Origin: Selenomonadaceae bacterium
Lineage (GTDB): Bacteria; Bacillota; Negativicutes; Selenomonadales; Selenomonadaceae
Assembly (NCBI GenBank): GCA_016280345.1
Contig: JAEEGN010000018.1
Location: 1 to 14,802, forward strand
Length of the DNA stretch: 14,802 bases
Direction of reading: 5' to 3'
In this document: positions 1 to 6,521 of the stretch, in pieces
How the letters are laid out: every line of letters starts with the position of its first letter
Numbering within the stretch: the first letter of the stretch is position 1
The notes under the pieces: model-generated
The model's input: the letters and a program-made list of their open reading frames with translations, nothing else
Databases searched by the model: none
Told to the model about the DNA's origin: nothing
Made by a program: the position numbers and the translations under genes

Positions 1-1211
1 ACCCTGATATATACAGCGAAATCACGAATAGACCGCCCGACTGGAAGCCCGCCTTTGGACAATGGGGCTTGCCAGCTACCCATTTGGATAGGTTGGGCGT
101 GGATATAGGCGATATATTCCTGTTTTATGGTATGTTCCAACAAACAAAATGGCAAGAGAACGGCAGACTTGCCTATGTCAAAGACTCTCCTGTCCGTCAT
201 ATCATCTACGGATATATGCAGATTGGGGAAATCATCAGAGACGAAAAGGAAATAAAGGAACTCTATTCATGGCATCCCCATAGCCAATATAACGATTCTC
301 AAAATAACCGCCTCTACCTGCCTGCGAAATATGGCACGTTCCGCTATGCAGAACCGCTTGTACTTACACAAAGCGGACAGGGCAACCGCAGAGTATGGCA
401 ATTACCGCCGTTCTTTGCGGAGGGAGGCATTTCTATCTCTTGGCAAGGGGAAAACGTCCCTGTTATGAAGGATGGCTTCTCGGTGTTAAATTCTGCCGCT
501 AGAGGACAGGAATTTGTTATCACAGCAGATACAACAACACAGAATAAGAATTTGTCTGATTGGGCGGAAAATCTGATACAGAATGGAACGATTGAAACAA
601 GAGGGTACGCTATGGAACGAATTATAACGGAAATCAAAAATCAAGACCTAAAGAAAAAAGCGTTCACAAATGCCCAATTTATCTTAATGGCTGAATATGG
701 TGCTATGGGCGAGCCTGGAAAGATATTGATTATCACATCAGGCGGCAGTATCTTTCATGGCAACTATTATATGGGCGACATAGATTTTGACCGTCTTTAT
801 CGCTCTGTTCCTGTTATAAAGGCTTGGAATTACGATGATATACTCCCCGAGAACTGGGCGTATCAGTATCTAGGTGCTGGAAATCATCTTCTCATACGAA
901 AAGATGTATATGACGATTTCAGAAAGGCGGTAGGCGAAGGAACTCCCCCTGAACACATATATGTCAGATGGATGGATGCCGCATGGGACATTATCGAAAA
1001 ACAAAATGCGGGAAAAACTCCACTGGATACCAAAACAGCGGATGAATTGGCTCTTTTAGCTGACAAGGCTATTGAGGCTGCTATGCATGAACCAGAAATG
1101 ACTGAGGAAGAACAACTGATGTATGATGCAGAGCACGGCTATGCTTATGACGAGGATAATGACCCTTATGGATGGAATGACCCTAATAATCCAGATAACA
1201 AAGACGAATAA
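1..1211 (+). CDS. Nmad3-like putative nucleotide-modification protein with unrecognised C-terminal half (5' partial)
   Basis: The frame is open to the left edge: codons upstream of the TTG at 69 read PDIYSEI and continue in frame, so the true start is outside the window. The first ~195 residues resemble the Nmad3 family. Key blocks are GQWGLPATHLDRLGV, GDIFLFYGMF, RHIIYGYMQIGEII, the WHPH motif, LYLPAKYG, and a closing ARGQEFVI followed by DWAENLI. Nmad families were predicted from gene neighbourhoods to act in complex DNA base modification; a biochemical role is not established here. After about position 588 comes ~205 residues I do not recognise (AMGEPGKILIITSGG, YMGDIDFDRLY, YQYLGAGNHLLIRKDVYDDF, then a very acidic D/E/N-rich tail). 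The two halves are in one frame with no stop between them. An ATG at 612 has a good ribosome-binding sequence, so the second half might also be made alone. AT-rich, part of the mobile element. The family call is from memory of the motif pattern. Confidence 0.7.
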   Translation, partial: PDIYSEITNRPPDWKPAFGQWGLPATHLDRLGVDIGDIFLFYGMFQQTKWQENGRLAYVKDSPVRHIIYGYMQIGEIIRDEKEIKELYSWHPHSQYNDSQNNRLYLPAKYGTFRYAEPLVLTQSGQGNRRVWQLPPFFAEGGISISWQGENVPVMKDGFSVLNSAARGQEFVITADTTTQNKNLSDWAENLIQNGTIETRGYAMERIITEIKNQDLKKKAFTNAQFILMAEYGAMGEPGKILIITSGGSIFHGNYYMGDIDFDRLYRSVPVIKAWNYDDILPENWAYQYLGAGNHLLIRKDVYDDFRKAVGEGTPPEHIYVRWMDAAWDIIEKQNAGKTPLDTKTADELALLADKAIEAAMHEPEMTEEEQLMYDAEHGYAYDEDNDPYGWNDPNNPDNKDE

Positions 1212-1220
1212 GCATAACGA

Positions 1221-1250
1221 ACAGCCCTACTCTGCAACGAGTAGGGCTGT
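1221..1250. terminator. Hairpin between convergent genes, probable terminator
   Basis: A perfect 12-bp inverted repeat, ACAGCCCTACTC at 1221-1232 and GAGTAGGGCTGT at 1239-1250, with a 6-base loop. It lies 10 bases after the stop of the Nmad3-like gene and upstream of the convergent HTH gene's end. There is no clean T-run on either side (CCTGTT follows on plus), so termination is inferred from stem strength and position. Confidence 0.6.
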
Positions 1251-1307
1251 CCTGTTAAGTAGGATATAGGAGAATGGTGGTAACTATATCAGATACAAAA
1301 ATTCTCC

Positions 1308-1550
1308 CTATTTAAGGATAATCGGTGTCCTTAATATGATTGGCGTTCTTTTGATATGGCGGCGTTTACCGTCCAGCCATTTCCGAAATGCTTCTTTTGT
1401 GACAAACAGACGCCTTCCCTCTGAAAGTGTCGGAAAATTTGCAGAGTTCATTAACTCATAGGTTTTCCCTCTTGATAATCTCAAGATTTTCATCAAGTCC
1501 TTTGCGAAGAGTACCAACGGCACTTCATCCCAGTTGAAATAAGCATTCAT
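1308..1550 (-). CDS. Excisionase-like helix-turn-helix protein, 80 aa
   Basis: A small basic DNA-binding protein. Residues ~15-59 (FAKDLMKILRLSRGKTYELM, then GRRLFVTKEAFRKWL) form the MerR/excisionase-type winged HTH seen in element-encoded Xis proteins: helix, turn, recognition helix, then a wing ending in a W-L helix. The frame is open to a start at 1598, but ATG 1550 has AAAGGGG 8 bases upstream (1559-1566 on this strand), so I use it. The C-terminus carries a tandem six-residue repeat (RTPIIL twice) in a lysine/arginine-rich tail. It is encoded against the integrase and divergent from the 60-aa gene at 1623. Inferred role: directionality factor for the integrase at 2736, or a small transcriptional regulator. 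I see no strong promoter in the 72-base divergent gap. Confidence 0.75.
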   Translation of the reverse strand: MNAYFNWDEVPLVLFAKDLMKILRLSRGKTYELMNSANFPTLSEGRRLFVTKEAFRKWLDGKRRHIKRTPIILRTPIILK

Positions 1551-1622
1551 ATCAAATTCCCCTTTCATAGTTTTATATGTATGTGCAAATTTTTTCATAA
1601 ACTAATAGCAGGAGGTATAAAC

Positions 1623-1805
1623 ATGGATACCAAAAAAGATGTACTTAGCACAGAAAATTTTGTAGCCTTGCGTAAGAAATTTGAGAAAAAACCTATACAA
1701 CACGATTTTGCTAATGATAGGTCAATAGATTCTTTTCCTGATACCATAACCGATGAGGAGATAGATGAACACATCAAGCGTATGAGTACGAAATTCAAGG
1801 AATAA
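1623..1805 (+). CDS. Small hypothetical protein, 60 aa
   Basis: Not recognised. Start ATG 1623 is supported by AGGAGG at 1610-1615, 7 bases upstream; the longer frame from 1581 lacks such a site. The protein is soluble and highly charged: a lysine-rich first half (ALRKKFEKKP) and an acidic then basic helical second half (TDEEIDEHIKRM). There is no signal or membrane segment. The size and charge pattern resemble small regulatory or antitoxin-like proteins of mobile elements, but no partner toxin lies next to it, so no function is assigned. It is divergent from the excisionase-like gene and precedes the repressor operator region. Confidence 0.65.
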   Translation: MDTKKDVLSTENFVALRKKFEKKPIQHDFANDRSIDSFPDTITDEEIDEHIKRMSTKFKE

Positions 1806-1870
1806 ACCACCCTCGTTCAATCATAAAATCATTTGATTACTCCCGTTTTTAGGAATAATCATATCTATTG

Positions 1871-1905
1871 TTGACAGTATAACAGAGATGATGTATACTT
1901 GTCAA
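1871..1905 (+). promoter_or_regulatory. Strong sigma-70-type promoter inside an inverted repeat, likely repressor operator
   Basis: The -35 TTGACA (1871-1876) is perfect and the -10 TATACT (1894-1899) near-perfect, with 17 bases between. The promoter drives the repressor/integrase genes. The same bases form a dyad: TTGACAGTATA (1871-1881) pairs with TATAC-T-TGTCAA (1894-1905), 11 pairs with one extra T. A dyad covering both promoter boxes is the expected layout for a self-regulated XRE repressor; binding itself is inferred. Confidence 0.8.
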
Positions 1906-1908
1906 TAA

Positions 1909-1979
1909 CAAAAGTAAAATTACGATAAAACTTTATTTTCAGAAAAATAGGTTTTACCCACTTTACTTTTGGATAAAAC
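1909..1979. repeat. Second set of inverted and direct repeats upstream of the repressor gene
   Basis: A perfect 10-bp inverted repeat, CAAAAGTAAA (1909-1918) and TTTACTTTTG (1962-1971), encloses GATAAAAC (1924-1931), which recurs directly at 1972-1979. The inverted hexamer GTTTTA lies at 1951-1956. These lie in the repressor 5' leader between its promoter and start codon. They could be further operators, arm-type recombinase sites or an mRNA stem. Confidence 0.5.
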
Positions 1980-2014
1980 GGGGAAAAAATTAAAGTATTG
2001 GAGTTGAATGGAGT

Positions 2015-2776
2015 ATGGAAAAAACGAATAAAGATGCCCTTGCCACTACGATAGCAACAAGATTAAAGGAACTCCGCAAAGCGAAAACTGACCTAGGGCA
2101 AAAGGAAGTCGCTGAGGAAATCGGTATTACCAAGCAGGCTTTAAGCAACTATGAGAGTGGTAAACATCTACCTGACCCAGCAATACTGATAGACCTTGCA
2201 AACTACTATCGTTGTACCACCGATTACCTATATGGATTAACAGATAAAACCACTCAAACCGCGCCCGACTATTCTCAACGTGAAAGTGTCAATCAATTAC
2301 TTCATGCTATGGAAACTGTCGCAGAAGATGAAGGGGATTATCTTGTATCTACAACGTCTGATATTCTTTATGCGTTATCCATCAGCGAAAAGAATCAAAA
2401 ACGGCGTGAGTTTATTGAATTATTTGGCGAACTAAATACCACTCTCGCAGAATATGTTAAAGCCACGACGAAAAGCGGAACTTTTCTTTCCCAAAAAGAT
2501 ACTACAGCGGAAGATGTCGCTATCGAAGCTGCTCACTTCTACGGATATGATGACATAGCAAAAGTTGTAGAAGGTATACGGCGAATAGGCTTTGCCGCTG
2601 TTATGAGTTTTTCGGCAAACTCCAGAAAAGCACTCCGCATTAGAACAGGTTGGAACGTAAACAAGCAAAAATCAAGCGAAATTGCCAAAAAATTCACCAA
2701 AATGCTAGACAAGGTAGAAAGCGAGGATGAGCAGAATGGCAAAAAAGCGAGGACAAAACGAAGGCTCCATCCGTAA
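2015..2776 (+). CDS. XRE-family transcriptional regulator (element repressor)
   Basis: 253 residues. Residues ~12-75 are a classic phage-repressor HTH: helix 2/3 region QKEVAEEIGITKQALSNYESG, then PDPAILIDLANYYRCTTDYLYG, the typical end of an HTH_3 domain. The rest (~95-253) has no LexA-type S/K protease motif that I can see and ends in a basic tail. It is probably a dimerisation or ligand domain of unknown type. The start ATG 2015 has GGAG 11 bases upstream (2000-2003) plus a second GGAG directly against the ATG, so initiation may be modest. The 3' end overlaps the integrase start by 41 bases in a different frame, implying co-transcription and translational coupling. Expected role: control of element maintenance and integrase expression from the promoter at 1871. 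Confidence 0.85.
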   Translation: MEKTNKDALATTIATRLKELRKAKTDLGQKEVAEEIGITKQALSNYESGKHLPDPAILIDLANYYRCTTDYLYGLTDKTTQTAPDYSQRESVNQLLHAMETVAEDEGDYLVSTTSDILYALSISEKNQKRREFIELFGELNTTLAEYVKATTKSGTFLSQKDTTAEDVAIEAAHFYGYDDIAKVVEGIRRIGFAAVMSFSANSRKALRIRTGWNVNKQKSSEIAKKFTKMLDKVESEDEQNGKKARTKRRLHP

Positions 2777-3896
2777 GCGAAAAGACGGTACTTGGGAAGC
2801 CCGTGTAACTGTCTTTATTGATACGAATGGCAAGCAAGTCCGAAAGTCCCTCTATGGAAAGACGAAGAAAGAAGCCTTTGAGAAAATGACGGACTTGCAG
2901 AATAGCCTTCAAAAAGGGATTCTCACCAATCCCACGGAAATAACTATCAGCGATTGGCTTGAACAGTATATGCTGAAATATAAGAAAAAGTATGTGCGCC
3001 CTGCTACCTATAATAATTATGCGGTAAAGGTCAATAACCATATCAACCCTATCATAGGACACTATAAGCTGAAATCATTACAGCAAATCCATGTTCAAGA
3101 TATGGTTAACCGTCTGCAAGACAAAGGACTCTCTCCTTCCTCCGTAAAGGATATATACAAACTGTTGCATAATGCACTCGAAACTGCGATGGATGCGGGA
3201 TATATCGTAAGGAATCCTGCCAACAGGGTTAAACTCCCTAAGATACAACGACCACAAATCAACGTATTGACAACCGAACAACAAGACGCATTCGTTGAGC
3301 AAGCAAAGAAAACCTATATGGGGAGCATGTATATTTTTGACCTCTGCACAGGAATGAGGTTAGGTGAGCTATTAGCATTACGGTGGAGCGATATAGATTT
3401 TCCCAATGATAAGCTCAATGTAAATCATTCACTCTACAAAGCGAAAGACCCCGATGACCCATCTTCACGTTGGCGGTTATACTTTGGTGCCCCCAAGACG
3501 GAAGCAGGCAAACGCACGATTCCCCTCAATGATGTTGCTATAAAGGTGCTGGCGGATGTGTTTGAACGGCAGGAAGAAAGCAAGAAAAAAGCTGGTGAAG
3601 CCTACGAAGATGATGACCTTGTATTCTGCACCCAACTCGGCAGACCGCTTGACCCAAACAATATGCGGCGTACCTTTTACTCCATCTGTGATAAAATTGG
3701 CGTCAAAGGACTCCATCCGCATTGCTTACGGCATACCTTCACAACGAGAGGGGCAGAAAATGATGTTGATGTAAGAGTCATGCAAAGATTGCTTGGACAT
3801 TCCAACATCCAGCAGACTGCGAACACCTATACCCACGTATTGGATACTTTGAAACAAGAGGATATAAAGAAACTGGAAAGCACGGTAAAGTACTGA
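2736..3896 (+). CDS. int: Tyrosine site-specific integrase (phage/Tn916 type)
   Basis: 386 residues with the full three-domain layout. Residues ~9-60 are an arm-type (AP2-like) DNA-binding domain (GSIRKRKDGTWEARV, then the KTKKEAFEKM helix). Residues ~70-165 are the SAM-like core-binding domain (ISDWLEQYM, ATYNNYAVKVNNHI). Residues ~175-386 are the catalytic domain. All catalytic residues are visible: R208 (TGMRLGELLAL), K254 (APKTEAGKRTIPL), H329 and R332 (HPHCLRHTF), H355 (LLGHSNI) and the nucleophile Y365 (TANTYTHV). The start is ATG 2736, which has GAGG 9 bases upstream; ATG 2727 has that GAGG directly against it. The enzyme should integrate and excise the element; its position near the ychF boundary fits. 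It overlaps the repressor gene by 41 bases. Confidence 0.93.
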   Translation: MAKKRGQNEGSIRKRKDGTWEARVTVFIDTNGKQVRKSLYGKTKKEAFEKMTDLQNSLQKGILTNPTEITISDWLEQYMLKYKKKYVRPATYNNYAVKVNNHINPIIGHYKLKSLQQIHVQDMVNRLQDKGLSPSSVKDIYKLLHNALETAMDAGYIVRNPANRVKLPKIQRPQINVLTTEQQDAFVEQAKKTYMGSMYIFDLCTGMRLGELLALRWSDIDFPNDKLNVNHSLYKAKDPDDPSSRWRLYFGAPKTEAGKRTIPLNDVAIKVLADVFERQEESKKKAGEAYEDDDLVFCTQLGRPLDPNNMRRTFYSICDKIGVKGLHPHCLRHTFTTRGAENDVDVRVMQRLLGHSNIQQTANTYTHVLDTLKQEDIKKLESTVKY

Positions 3897-3930
3897 ATGA
3901 ACACATCTACCCAAAGGAAGAGGGAGAAAC

Positions 3931-4155
3931 GTGATTTTAGAGGAAAAACACAAAGACCTAATGCGTAAAGTATTTGGTACAGATAATCTTCAGACTATTT
4001 ACGATGAAGACAATAATGCACCAGATGACTATGCTGTTAATAAGCTAATTCCGTATATAGATGGGACTAAAGGTGTTCCAGGGGATAGCGATTTAGCTGA
4101 AGACATCATAGACGCTCTATATGAGTTAGATGAACACGAAAGCGACTATGAATAA
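3931..4155 (+). CDS. Small acidic hypothetical protein, 74 aa
   Basis: Not recognised. It starts with GTG 3931 behind GAGGGAG (about 4-5 bases away); the in-frame ATG at 3961 has no ribosome-binding sequence at a useful distance. It contains 21 Asp/Glu against 6 Lys/Arg, strongly negative, with no membrane or signal segment. It starts 34 bases after the integrase stop, so probably shares its transcript, and is the last gene before the element edge. Strongly acidic small proteins on mobile elements include DNA mimics and anti-defence proteins, but nothing in the sequence proves such a role; it could also be a recombination accessory protein. Confidence 0.65.
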   Translation: MILEEKHKDLMRKVFGTDNLQTIYDEDNNAPDDYAVNKLIPYIDGTKGVPGDSDLAEDIIDALYELDEHESDYE

Positions 4156-4193
4156 ACAGGAAAGCACAACAAAGGACTGAATGGAAAAATCTC

Positions 4194-4215
4194 GGTAGGG
4201 GTTAGGTAGGGGTTA
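4194..4215. repeat. Exact 11-bp tandem repeat near the element edge, candidate integrase arm site
   Basis: GGTAGGGGTTA occurs twice head to tail (4194-4204, 4205-4215), 73 bases before the ychF stop codon. Tandem short direct repeats at this distance from the crossover are typical arm-type sites bound by the N-terminal domain of Tn916-type integrases. The repeat is seen; binding is inferred. Confidence 0.55.
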
Positions 4216-4220
4216 AAATT

Positions 4221-4253
4221 GAAAAAGAGTTACCGCCCATAGACGATAACTCT
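4221..4253 (-). terminator. Rho-independent terminator for ychF
   Basis: Read on the minus strand: stem AGAGTTATCG (4253-4244) and CGGTAACTCT (4235-4226), 10 bp with one U-G pair and an 8-base loop, followed by TTTTC. It lies 36 bases past the ychF stop. It may belong to the element rather than the host, in which case integration supplied ychF with its terminator. Confidence 0.75.
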
Positions 4254-4288
4254 CAGATTTTACAGGATTACAATATGAAGAATGAACA

Positions 4289-5395
4289 TCAGACGTTAAA
4301 TCGGAAGTAGGTCACGTCGCCGTCCTGCATTACGTAGTCCTTGCCCTCGAGGCGCACCTGGCCCTTCTCCCGGGCCGCCGCGGTGCTGCCCGCCGCCACC
4401 AGGTCGTCATAGTTCACGATTTCGGCCCGGATGAAGCCTCGCTCGATGTCGGAATGGATCTTGCCGGCGGCCTTCGGCGCGGTGGTGCCGCGGACGATGG
4501 TCCAGGCGCGGCATTCGTCGGGCCCGGCGGTGAGGAACGTCAACAGGCCCAGCAGGGCGAAGGCCGCCTTGATAAGCCGGTCGAGGCCCGACTCGGAGAG
4601 GCCGAGGGTTTCCAGAAATTCCTTCGCTTCGTCCGGCGGCAGCTCGGCGATTTCCGACTCCACCCGGGCGGAGATGGCGACGACCTGGGCTTTTTCCCGC
4701 GCCGCGTAATCCCTGACCGCTTTCACGAAGGGGTTCTCCTGCTCCGCCGTGGCCGCTTCTTCCTCGGCTACGTTGGCGACGTAGAGAACCGGCTTCATCG
4801 TCAGGAGGTTCATGTCCCGGATCAGCGCCTGCTCCTCCTCGGAGAGACCGGCGCCGCGGGCCGGCCGCGCATCTTCCAGCGCCGACCGGAGCTTTTCGAG
4901 GATATCGGCTTCGGCCTTCGCTTCCTTGCTGCCGCTCTTCACGACCCGCAGCAGCTTTTCCCGGCGCTTTTCCACCGCCTCGAGATCGGCCAGGCAAAGT
5001 TCCGTGGTGATGATGCCGATGTCCCGGACCGGATCCACGGAACCCTCCACGTGGGTGACGTTCGGGTCCTCGAAGCAACGGACCACATGGGCGATGGCGT
5101 CCACCTGCCGGATGTGCTCAAGGAATTTGTTGCCCAGTCCCTCCCCTTTGGAGGCTCCCTTCACCAGACCCGCGATATCGACGAACCGCACCGAGGCCGG
5201 TGTCGTTTTCTTCGACTGGTACATCTCATGCAGGACGGCCAGCCGCGGATCCGGCACGTCAACGACCCCCACGTTCGGCTCGATGGTGCAGAAGGGAAAG
5301 TTCTCCGCCTGCGCCCCGGCTTTGGTGATAGCGTTGAAAAGCGTGCTTTTGCCCACGTTCGGAAGGCCGACGATGCCAACTTCCAGATTGCTCAA
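4289..5395 (-). CDS. ychF: YchF/Ola1-type translation-associated ATPase
   Basis: 368 residues, normal family length. P-loop G1 is GLPNVGKST (10-18), G3 is DIAG (73-76), and the G4 position reads NVAE (208-211) instead of NKxD. That change is the family signature giving preference for ATP over GTP. SAR at 242-244 is the G5 motif. A helical coiled insertion (~135-195) and the C-terminal TGS domain (~285-368; FLTAGPDECRAWT, GFIRAEIVNYDDL, ending DVTYFRFNV) complete it. YchF binds ribosomes and the 70S complex and influences stress responses. The start is TTG 5395 with GGAG 9 bases upstream; no better start is in frame. It has its own promoter (5427-5455). The 3' end borders the mobile element yet the protein is intact, so the insertion lies at or beyond the gene end. 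Confidence 0.96.
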   Translation of the reverse strand: MSNLEVGIVGLPNVGKSTLFNAITKAGAQAENFPFCTIEPNVGVVDVPDPRLAVLHEMYQSKKTTPASVRFVDIAGLVKGASKGEGLGNKFLEHIRQVDAIAHVVRCFEDPNVTHVEGSVDPVRDIGIITTELCLADLEAVEKRREKLLRVVKSGSKEAKAEADILEKLRSALEDARPARGAGLSEEEQALIRDMNLLTMKPVLYVANVAEEEAATAEQENPFVKAVRDYAAREKAQVVAISARVESEIAELPPDEAKEFLETLGLSESGLDRLIKAAFALLGLLTFLTAGPDECRAWTIVRGTTAPKAAGKIHSDIERGFIRAEIVNYDDLVAAGSTAAAREKGQVRLEGKDYVMQDGDVTYFRFNV

Positions 5396-5426
5396 TGAAA
5401 TTCACTCCATAGATTTTGATAGACTA

Positions 5427-5455
5427 ATTTTAGTGGAAAAAGCAAAATTTTTCAA
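5427..5455 (-). promoter_or_regulatory. Promoter of ychF
   Basis: On the minus strand: -35 TTGAAA (5455-5450), 17-base spacer, -10 TAAAAT (5432-5427). It lies between the radical-SAM gene's stop and the ychF start. No terminator separates the two genes, so read-through from upstream is also possible. Confidence 0.65.
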
Positions 5456-5468
5456 GTGAGGACGGGGT

Positions 5469-6377
5469 TCAGATTACCCCGCGCCCGTCAAAGACCGGCA
5501 CGAAATCCTTCGAGGCGGTCCGGCCTTCCTGGATATAGCAGCGGCGGATGCCGAGAGAAAGGGCGTGATCCACCACGGACCGGTATTCGAAGGTCGTGAG
5601 GGGGCGGTTGATTTCCGGGAATTCCCGCGCCCGATAGAGCGGCGTGTACTGGTTCATCAGCGAGAGATGGACGGATTCGCCGAATTCCCCCCAAAGCCAG
5701 TCCAAAAGACGCATGCTTTCATGGCGCCGTCCCGGCAGTACCAGATGGCGGACCAGGACACCGCTCGTCATGATGCCCGACGCGTCGAAACGCGGGGCGC
5801 CCTTCGCCTGTACCATCGCCCGGAGGGCGCCGGCGGCGTGGCGGAAGTAATCCGCAGCGCCGGAGTAGCGGCGGGCGCTGTCTTCGTCCACGTACTTGAG
5901 GTCGGGCAGGAAGACGTCCACCGCGGCGGAAATCCGCCCGATTACCTCGGCCCGTTCGTAGCCGCCGGAGTTCCAGACGACCGGGAGGGCGAGACCGTTT
6001 CCCCTGGCCGCGGCCAGCGCCCGCAGAATCTGGGGCGCGTAGTGCGTCGGCGTCACCAAGTCCAGTGTTGCCGCGCCGCGTTGCTGCTGCTCGAGGAAGA
6101 TGGCGGCGAGGCGTGCTTCGTCAATGGCGATGCCACTGCCCCTGCCGGATATTTCCGCGTTCTGGCAGAAGACGCAGCCCAGGCTGCAATGGGAGAAGAA
6201 GACGGTTCCCGCGCCCTTTGTCCCGGCAAGACAGGGCTCCTCCCAGGGGTGCAGCGTCGCCAGTGCAACGCGGACTTGTGCGCCGGCGCCGCAATAACCG
6301 GCGGCCCCCGTCAGCCGGTCCACGCCGCAAAGCCGGGGGCAGAGCCGGCAGCGCGCCAGTGAAAGCAGATCGTCCAT
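5469..6377 (-). CDS. Radical SAM protein, PflA-like (COG1313 type)
   Basis: 302 residues from ATG 6377. The radical-SAM 4Fe-4S motif CxxxCxxC is at C64, C68, C71 (CSLGCVFCQN). An N-terminal cysteine set C10, C13, C17 and C29 (CRLCPRLCGVDR, GYC) could hold a second cluster or zinc and is typical of this COG1313 group. Further family blocks are LVTPTHYAPQI, WNSGGYE, VDVFLPDLKY, RHLVLPGR and LMNQYTP. These proteins resemble pyruvate-formate-lyase activating enzymes, but the target of this subgroup is generally unknown and no glycyl-radical enzyme gene is adjacent. The frame extends to a TTG at 6446, but that TTG is the -35 box, and ATG 6419 overlaps the -10 box of the promoter at 6418-6446. ATG 6377 (AAGGGAG about 11 bases upstream) is therefore the consistent start. 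Confidence 0.88.
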   Translation of the reverse strand: MDDLLSLARCRLCPRLCGVDRLTGAAGYCGAGAQVRVALATLHPWEEPCLAGTKGAGTVFFSHCSLGCVFCQNAEISGRGSGIAIDEARLAAIFLEQQQRGAATLDLVTPTHYAPQILRALAAARGNGLALPVVWNSGGYERAEVIGRISAAVDVFLPDLKYVDEDSARRYSGAADYFRHAAGALRAMVQAKGAPRFDASGIMTSGVLVRHLVLPGRRHESMRLLDWLWGEFGESVHLSLMNQYTPLYRAREFPEINRPLTTFEYRSVVDHALSLGIRRCYIQEGRTASKDFVPVFDGRGVI

Positions 6378-6417
6378 AAAGCCGGGCGCTCCCTTCTTCC
6401 TGTCATGTGATTCTACC

Positions 6418-6446
6418 ATTTTACCCGTGCGGCTCCCGTTTGGCAA
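6418..6446 (-). promoter_or_regulatory. Promoter of the radical-SAM gene
   Basis: On the minus strand: -35 TTGCCA (6446-6441), 17-base spacer, -10 TAAAAT (6423-6418). It sits just after the chemotaxis-gene terminator and excludes the two upstream in-frame starts of the radical-SAM gene. Confidence 0.65.
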
Positions 6447-6459
6447 GGGAGGGGACGGG

Positions 6460-6489
6460 AAAAAGAAAGCCCCGGAAAGCTCTCCGGGG
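6460..6489 (-). terminator. Rho-independent terminator of the chemotaxis-receptor gene
   Basis: On the minus strand: stem CCCCGGA (6489-6483) and TCCGGGG (6476-6470), 6-base loop, then CTTTCTTTTT. It lies 32 bases after the receptor stop codon. Confidence 0.85.
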
Positions 6490-6521
6490 AGCCTTCCGGG
6501 ACGTATCCCGCGTTTATGTGA

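Larger units (their letters stand above)
1..4288. mobile_element. Right-hand end of an integrated element (ICE or prophage-like), left end outside window
   Basis: Seen: an AT-rich block with different base use from the GC-rich genes after 4289. It holds an excisionase-like HTH gene, an XRE repressor, a tyrosine integrase, small unknowns and an accessory nucleotide-modification-type gene. The integrase lies close to the boundary, as is usual for integrated elements. The boundary falls between the last element gene (ends 4155) and the ychF stop codon at 4289-4291; YchF keeps the normal family C-terminus (FRFNV). Inferred: integration at or just after the ychF 3' end. The other end and the duplicated att core are outside the window, so the exact edge is unknown. 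No conjugation, capsid or replication gene is visible, so the element class is open. Confidence 0.8.

Noticed and set aside
1269..1307. Inverted repeat GGAGAAT / ATTCTCC near the end of the excisionase-like gene
   Set aside because: Only 7 bp with a 25-base loop and no T-run; a stronger hairpin nearby (1221-1250) better explains termination.
1623..1805. Toxin-antitoxin pair
   Set aside because: The small charged protein alone could pass for an antitoxin, but neither neighbour looks like a toxin; the adjacent gene is an excisionase-type HTH.
3895..4288. Repeated 9-mer GAATGAACA (3895-3903 and 4280-4288) as att cores
   Set aside because: Both copies lie on the same side of the element, close together, and the word is short and AT-rich; the true second att site must be beyond the left edge.
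4454..5398. Long plus-strand frame of 314 codons opposite ychF
   Set aside because: Antisense shadow of a clear GC-rich gene, with no domain and a low-complexity His/Arg/Gly composition. The same holds for other long antisense frames at 5565-6362, 6549-7814, 10746-12125 and 13109-14689.
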